A model generated the notes under the pieces. That model worked only from the letters and a program-made list of their open reading frames with translations. It was not told the DNA's origin and searched no databases. Shown piece after piece: positions 60,554 to 64,000 of a stretch of DNA of 64,000 nucleotides. A program made the translations under genes and the position numbers. Origin of the DNA: Anderseniella sp963698275 (GTDB lineage Bacteria; Pseudomonadota; Alphaproteobacteria; Rhizobiales; Aestuariivirgaceae); assembly GCA_963698275.1 (NCBI GenBank), contig CAVOQE010000004.1, forward strand, positions 186,001-250,000, in the 5' to 3' direction. Each line of letters starts with the position of its first letter. The first letter of the stretch is position 1.

Positions 60554-61813
60554 ATGACCCAAACTGAACCACAAGCCCCTGCGGCTGATACCGGAGCACC
60601 GGTTGTTGCTGCAGTGCCTCGCATCAATATTTCGGTGTTTTGTTCAACACAAGCGACCATAGCGACAATGCAGCAGGTGGTTGTTGACCGCCGAATGGCA
60701 CGGGCACATGTTGATGTGCGCAATGGCGGCATAATGGCAGCTGCTCAGGCCTTCAGCCAGGCAACCACGCCTGATGTTCTTGTTCTGGAAACTGAAGGAC
60801 ATCGCGATCAGGTCCTGTCGGAACTCAGTCAGTTGGCGCAGGTGTGTGATCCGTCCACAAAGGTGGTTTTGATCGGCCACGTAAATGACGTCATTCTGTA
60901 TCGTGAGCTGATCCGCCAGGGCCTTAGCGAATATCTTGTGGCACCGGTCCATCAGTTGCAGGTGATTGACGCCATCAGTTCGTTGTTCAATGAACCGGGG
61001 GCTGATCCTATCGGTCGCATTGTCGCTTTTATCGGGGCAAAAGGCGGAGTTGGATCCAGTACCATTGCCCACAATGTGGCAGCACTTGCCTCGGGTGAGT
61101 ATCAGGTCGATACGATTGTTACCGATCTTGACCTGGCTTTTGGTACGGCAGGCTTGAACTTCAATCAGGACCCCGCTCACGGCATCGCGGAAGCCATTGC
61201 TTCATCTGATCGCATCGACCAGACCATGCTTGAACGGTTGCTGACAAAATGCAGTGACCGGCTGAGCCTTCTGTCGGCACCGGCACAGGTCGAAAAGTCG
61301 CTGGGTATCGAAGACGACACACTTGAGCCGATCATTGATGCGATTCGCAGCAGCGCGCCGCTGATCATTCTCGACATACCCAATCTTTGGACTGTCTGGT
61401 CGAAGCAGCTTCTCATGGGTGCTGATGATGTCGTTATCACCTCCACTCCTGATCTTGCTTCGCTGCGCAATACCAAGAATATTTTTGACTTCCTGACTGC
61501 TGCGCGGCCCAACGACAAGGCTCCGCTGATCATTCTCAACCAGGTCGGTGTGCAAAAACGCCCGGAAATACCGGTTGCGGAGTTTTCAAAGGCAATCGGT
61601 GTTGAACCGACTGTGGTCATTCCGTTTGACGCGCACGTGTTCGGTACTGCGTCCACCAATGGGCAGATGCTCGGCGAAGTCGGTCCGAAATCCAAGGCCG
61701 CTGAACAAGTCGCAACGCTTGGCCGGTTGCTGATTGGCAAAAACCCCGAAGCGCCGTCACACAAAGGTGGTTCTGCGCTTGCCAAATTGTTGCCAATGCT
61801 GAGGAAGAAGTAA
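60554..61813 (+). CDS. cpaE: Pilus assembly ATPase CpaE (TadZ)
   Basis: A 419-residue protein. The N-terminal pseudo-receiver domain (residues about 25-150) is followed by a ParA/MinD-like ATPase domain with a deviant Walker A, FIGAKGGVGSSTIAHNVA, and switch regions TDLDLAFGTAGLNF and LIILDIPNLWTVW. It locates the Tad machine in the cell, often at a pole. ATG 60554 is preferred over GTG 60545. Its stop (TAA) shares a base with the cpaF ATG. Confidence 0.93.
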   Translation: MTQTEPQAPAADTGAPVVAAVPRINISVFCSTQATIATMQQVVVDRRMARAHVDVRNGGIMAAAQAFSQATTPDVLVLETEGHRDQVLSELSQLAQVCDPSTKVVLIGHVNDVILYRELIRQGLSEYLVAPVHQLQVIDAISSLFNEPGADPIGRIVAFIGAKGGVGSSTIAHNVAALASGEYQVDTIVTDLDLAFGTAGLNFNQDPAHGIAEAIASSDRIDQTMLERLLTKCSDRLSLLSAPAQVEKSLGIEDDTLEPIIDAIRSSAPLIILDIPNLWTVWSKQLLMGADDVVITSTPDLASLRNTKNIFDFLTAARPNDKAPLIILNQVGVQKRPEIPVAEFSKAIGVEPTVVIPFDAHVFGTASTNGQMLGEVGPKSKAAEQVATLGRLLIGKNPEAPSHKGGSALAKLLPMLRKK

Positions 61814-63348
61814 TGTTTGGTAAACGGGGAGAAGAGGCAACACCTAAACCGCAGGCGCAGCCGGTTGTGCCGGACGGCGAGCCGCCACAACCAGCGCCTG
61901 CGGCGAGCCAGGCGCAGGTGATACCCGGGTTGGATCTCGGCGGCACGGGCGCTGCCCAATCAAGCGACGCTGGGCCTGATGCAACTGTAGCCGCGGCCGC
62001 GCCTGCAAAGGCGGCGCCGCCAAAACCTGTACGTGACAGCAAGAACGGGCGTTCGGAAAACTACTACGATATTAAAACCTCAATCTTCAATGCGCTGATT
62101 GACGCGATCGATCTGACCCAGCTTGGGCAGCTTGAACGCGATGCGGCGCGTGACGAAATTCGCGACATCGTCAACGAGATTATTTCTCTCAAAGACGTTG
62201 CAATGTCGATTGCCGAACAGGAAGAACTGCTCGAAGACATTTGTAATGACGTTCTGGGTTATGGGCCGCTTGAACCCTTGCTCGCGCGTGATGATATCGC
62301 CGACATCATGGTCAATGGTGCAGCCACCTGTTTCATCGAGGTTGACGGCAAGATGCTGGATGCCGGTATCAAGTTCCGTGACAATGCCCAGTTGCTGAAT
62401 ATCTGTCAGCGTATCGTTAGTCAGGTCGGCCGCCGCGTCGACGAAGCCAGCCCGATCTGTGATGCCCGTCTGATGGATGGCTCACGTGTCAACGTGATTG
62501 CCCCGCCGCTTGCAATCGACGGTGCTGCGCTCACCATTCGTAAGTTTAAGAAGGACCGACTTCGCCTCGATGATCTGGTTAAATTCGGGTCCATTACACC
62601 TGATGGCGCTCAAATTCTGCAGATCATTGGCCGGGTTCGCTGCAATGTCCTGGTATCCGGTGGTACGGGTTCTGGCAAGACAACGCTGTTGAACTGTCTT
62701 ACCGGTTACGTTGATCATGAAGAACGCGTCATCACCTGCGAGGATGCCGCGGAGCTCCAGCTTCAGCAACCGCATGTCGTGCGTCTTGAAACACGTCCGC
62801 CGAACCTTGAGGGTGAAGGTGAAATCAGCATGCGCGATCTGGTGAAAAACTGCCTGCGTATGCGTCCTGAACGTATCATCGTGGGTGAGGTTCGCGGGCC
62901 CGAGGCCTTTGACCTGCTGCAGGCAATGAACACTGGCCATGACGGTTCGATGGGCACGCTGCATGCCAACTCGCCGCGTGAAGCCCTGTCGCGTCTGGAA
63001 TCGATGATCACCATGGGCGGGTTTTCTTTGCCGTCCAAGACCATCAAGGAAATGATTACCGGTTCCATTGACGTGATTGTTCAGGCTGCCCGCCTGCGTG
63101 ACGGCTCGCGCCGCATTACCCACGTGACCGAAGTCGTCGGCATGGAAGGTGATGTGATCATTACGCAGGATCTGTTTGTATACGAAATTGTCGGTGAAGA
63201 CGCCAATGGCAAGATCGTCGGCCGGCATCGTTCGACTGGCATAGCGCGACCGAATTTCTGGGACCGTGCGCGTTATTACGGCGAGGAAGCGCGGCTTGCA
63301 ACGGCGTTGGAAAACGCTGAAGTGGCTGATGAAGATTACAACGGCTGA
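61813..63348 (+). CDS. cpaF: Tad pilus assembly ATPase CpaF (TadA)
   Basis: A 511-residue secretion ATPase. A Pro/Ala-rich N-terminus is followed by an N-terminal domain with LGYGPLEPLLARDDIADIMVNG. Walker A is VLVSGGTGSGKTTLLNCL (around residue 280), Asp box VITCEDAAELQL, Walker B RPERIIVGEVRGPEAFDLLQAMNTGHDGSMGTLHANS, containing the His box. It is a hexameric cytosolic motor for Flp extension and retraction. It overlaps cpaE by 1 bp. A RIME-like element follows 10 bp after the stop, before tadB. Confidence 0.95.
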   Translation: MFGKRGEEATPKPQAQPVVPDGEPPQPAPAASQAQVIPGLDLGGTGAAQSSDAGPDATVAAAAPAKAAPPKPVRDSKNGRSENYYDIKTSIFNALIDAIDLTQLGQLERDAARDEIRDIVNEIISLKDVAMSIAEQEELLEDICNDVLGYGPLEPLLARDDIADIMVNGAATCFIEVDGKMLDAGIKFRDNAQLLNICQRIVSQVGRRVDEASPICDARLMDGSRVNVIAPPLAIDGAALTIRKFKKDRLRLDDLVKFGSITPDGAQILQIIGRVRCNVLVSGGTGSGKTTLLNCLTGYVDHEERVITCEDAAELQLQQPHVVRLETRPPNLEGEGEISMRDLVKNCLRMRPERIIVGEVRGPEAFDLLQAMNTGHDGSMGTLHANSPREALSRLESMITMGGFSLPSKTIKEMITGSIDVIVQAARLRDGSRRITHVTEVVGMEGDVIITQDLFVYEIVGEDANGKIVGRHRSTGIARPNFWDRARYYGEEARLATALENAEVADEDYNG

Positions 63349-63358
63349 CCGTCGTGAC

Positions 63359-63466
63359 ACTGGAGCGACATGAGTTCAACTGAACCGATAAAGTTGCTCC
63401 AGAACTTTGGAAACGATCAGTTTCATGATTTTTGATTGATTCAGTCAGAAATCATGCTGATCCAAG
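63359..63466 (-). repeat. RIME-like 105-bp double-palindrome repeat, copy C, between cpaF and tadB
   Basis: Reverse orientation to copies A and B. On the plus strand, palindrome 2 comes first (CTGGAGCGAC...GTTGCTCCAG), then the linker AACTTTGGAAACGATCAG, then palindrome 1 (CATGATTTTTGATTG-ATT-CAGTCAGAAATCATG). Deviations from perfect pairing in palindrome 1 and the outer arms of palindrome 2 are G-T on the plus strand, thus G-U in the cpaF-tadB message; the inner stem of palindrome 2 has two true mismatches. Confidence 0.88.
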
Positions 63467-63480
63467 AGGCAAGACAGGTA

Positions 63481-64000
63481 ATGGAATTAAGTCCGGAGTT
63501 GACGAAAATCGCGTTTGTGATCTTTGCTGCCTTGAGCGTAGGCGGGCTGGCAATAGGTCTGCTGTTCCCCTACTTCTCGGGTCAGGCAGATGTCAACCGG
63601 CGTGCCCGGCGGGTCACATCGGGAGAAATCGGTGCCAAGGCCAAGACTGGCGGCAAGGATAGATCCGCCGCGCGCCGCCGTCAAATTCAAGACACCCTGC
63701 AGCAGTTTGAAATGGCGGAGAAAAAGCGCCGAAAGAAACTGACCCTCCGGCAGATGATTGGCCAGGCAGGGCTTGAAATCTCGATAAAGGCTTTCATTAC
63801 TGCCTCTGTCGTTGTTGGGGTGGTTTTCTTTTTTGGCTCGTTTATCGCTGGCGTCCCGATCTATGTCTCTGCCATCGGAGCCCTGGTTGGAGCGTTCGGC
63901 TTGCCTCGCTGGTTTCTGAACTACCTGGCAAAACGTCGTCGCGAAAAATTTCTGCGCGATTTCGCCGATGCAATTGATGTGATGGTGCGTGGTATCAAGG
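63481..64000 (+). CDS. tadB: Tad pilus assembly protein TadB (partial, cut by window end)
   Basis: The first 173 residues of an inner-membrane platform protein of the TadB/CpaG family. A first membrane helix (residues about 9-30, IAFVIFAALSVGGLAIGLLFPYF) precedes a basic cytoplasmic linker (KAKTGGKDRSAARRRQIQDTL) and the T2SF-type segment starting LTLRQMIGQAGLEISIKAFITASVVVG. The sequence ends in FADAIDVMVRGIK, the start of the first T2SF domain. ATG 63481 follows AGAGGCAAGACAGGTA. It is 132 bp downstream of cpaF, with repeat copy C filling the gap. Confidence 0.9.
   Translation, partial: MELSPELTKIAFVIFAALSVGGLAIGLLFPYFSGQADVNRRARRVTSGEIGAKAKTGGKDRSAARRRQIQDTLQQFEMAEKKRRKKLTLRQMIGQAGLEISIKAFITASVVVGVVFFFGSFIAGVPIYVSAIGALVGAFGLPRWFLNYLAKRRREKFLRDFADAIDVMVRGIK

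Noticed and set aside
1..64000. CRISPR array, prophage, insertion sequence or integrative element
   Set aside because: No regularly spaced direct repeats with unique spacers, no integrase, transposase or phage structural gene, and no attachment-site duplication next to the tRNA-Gly were seen.

Overview
The window looks like chromosomal DNA of an alphaproteobacterium, most likely Hyphomicrobiales (Rhizobiales) or a close neighbour. The signs are a GcrA cell-cycle regulator, a double-length dCTP deaminase, an MbfA ferritin/VIT1 fusion with an Irr-box-like upstream site, a phoR-pstSCAB-phoU-phoB locus, a Flp/Tad (cpa) pilus locus, and short palindromic intergenic repeats resembling rhizobial RIME elements. 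No phage, transposase, CRISPR array or rRNA operon was seen. There is one tRNA gene.

Layout: (1) 0-4 kb holds three sugar/acid kinases (MOFRL glycerate kinase, OtnK-like, PfkB). (2) 4-9 kb holds a TPR-sulfotransferase, a tandem-duplicated outer-membrane barrel protein, a nested repeat cluster, a radical SAM gene and tRNA-Gly(CCC). (3) 9-15 kb holds a solute-binding protein, three alpha/beta hydrolases, a small membrane protein and a Crp/Fnr regulator. (4) 14.9-23 kb is the phosphate regulon, with a three-repeat Pho box before pstS and a bidirectional terminator after phoB. (5) 23-32.6 kb holds gcrA, argD-argF-hslO, argE, apaG, dcd, a repeat array and lepA. (6) 32.7-35.8 kb holds an MFS exporter, mbfA and a DUF3750 gene. 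(7) 35.8-53.6 kb looks like an aromatic-compound uptake and catabolism block: LivHMGF with two paralogous binding proteins, a cupin, two FAD hydroxylases, a Rieske oxygenase adjacent to a glutamine-synthetase-like ligase, a PcaD-PcaC fusion, and an EamA transporter, aminotransferase, rhodanese and MFS permease. (8) 53.8-64 kb is the Tad pilus locus: two TadE-like genes and a pilus N-domain protein on the minus strand, and flp-cpaABCDEF-tadB on the plus strand, with tadB cut by the window end.

Five genes (glycerate kinase, radical SAM, cocE-like hydrolase, pstS, lepA) are each split by a single-base indel, while both halves keep full family similarity. Since pstS and lepA are among them, uncorrected assembly indels are more likely than true decay; these are typed 'pseudogene' only to flag the break.

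The observations most worth following are a roughly 105-bp covarying double-palindrome repeat in three places (one inside the cpaF-tadB gap, one supplying the 3' end of a coding sequence), a second repeat nested inside a third, the glutamine-synthetase-like/Rieske gene pair, a perfect CtrA-type site plus weaker ones in the pilus locus, and an outer-membrane protein made of two barrels in one chain.
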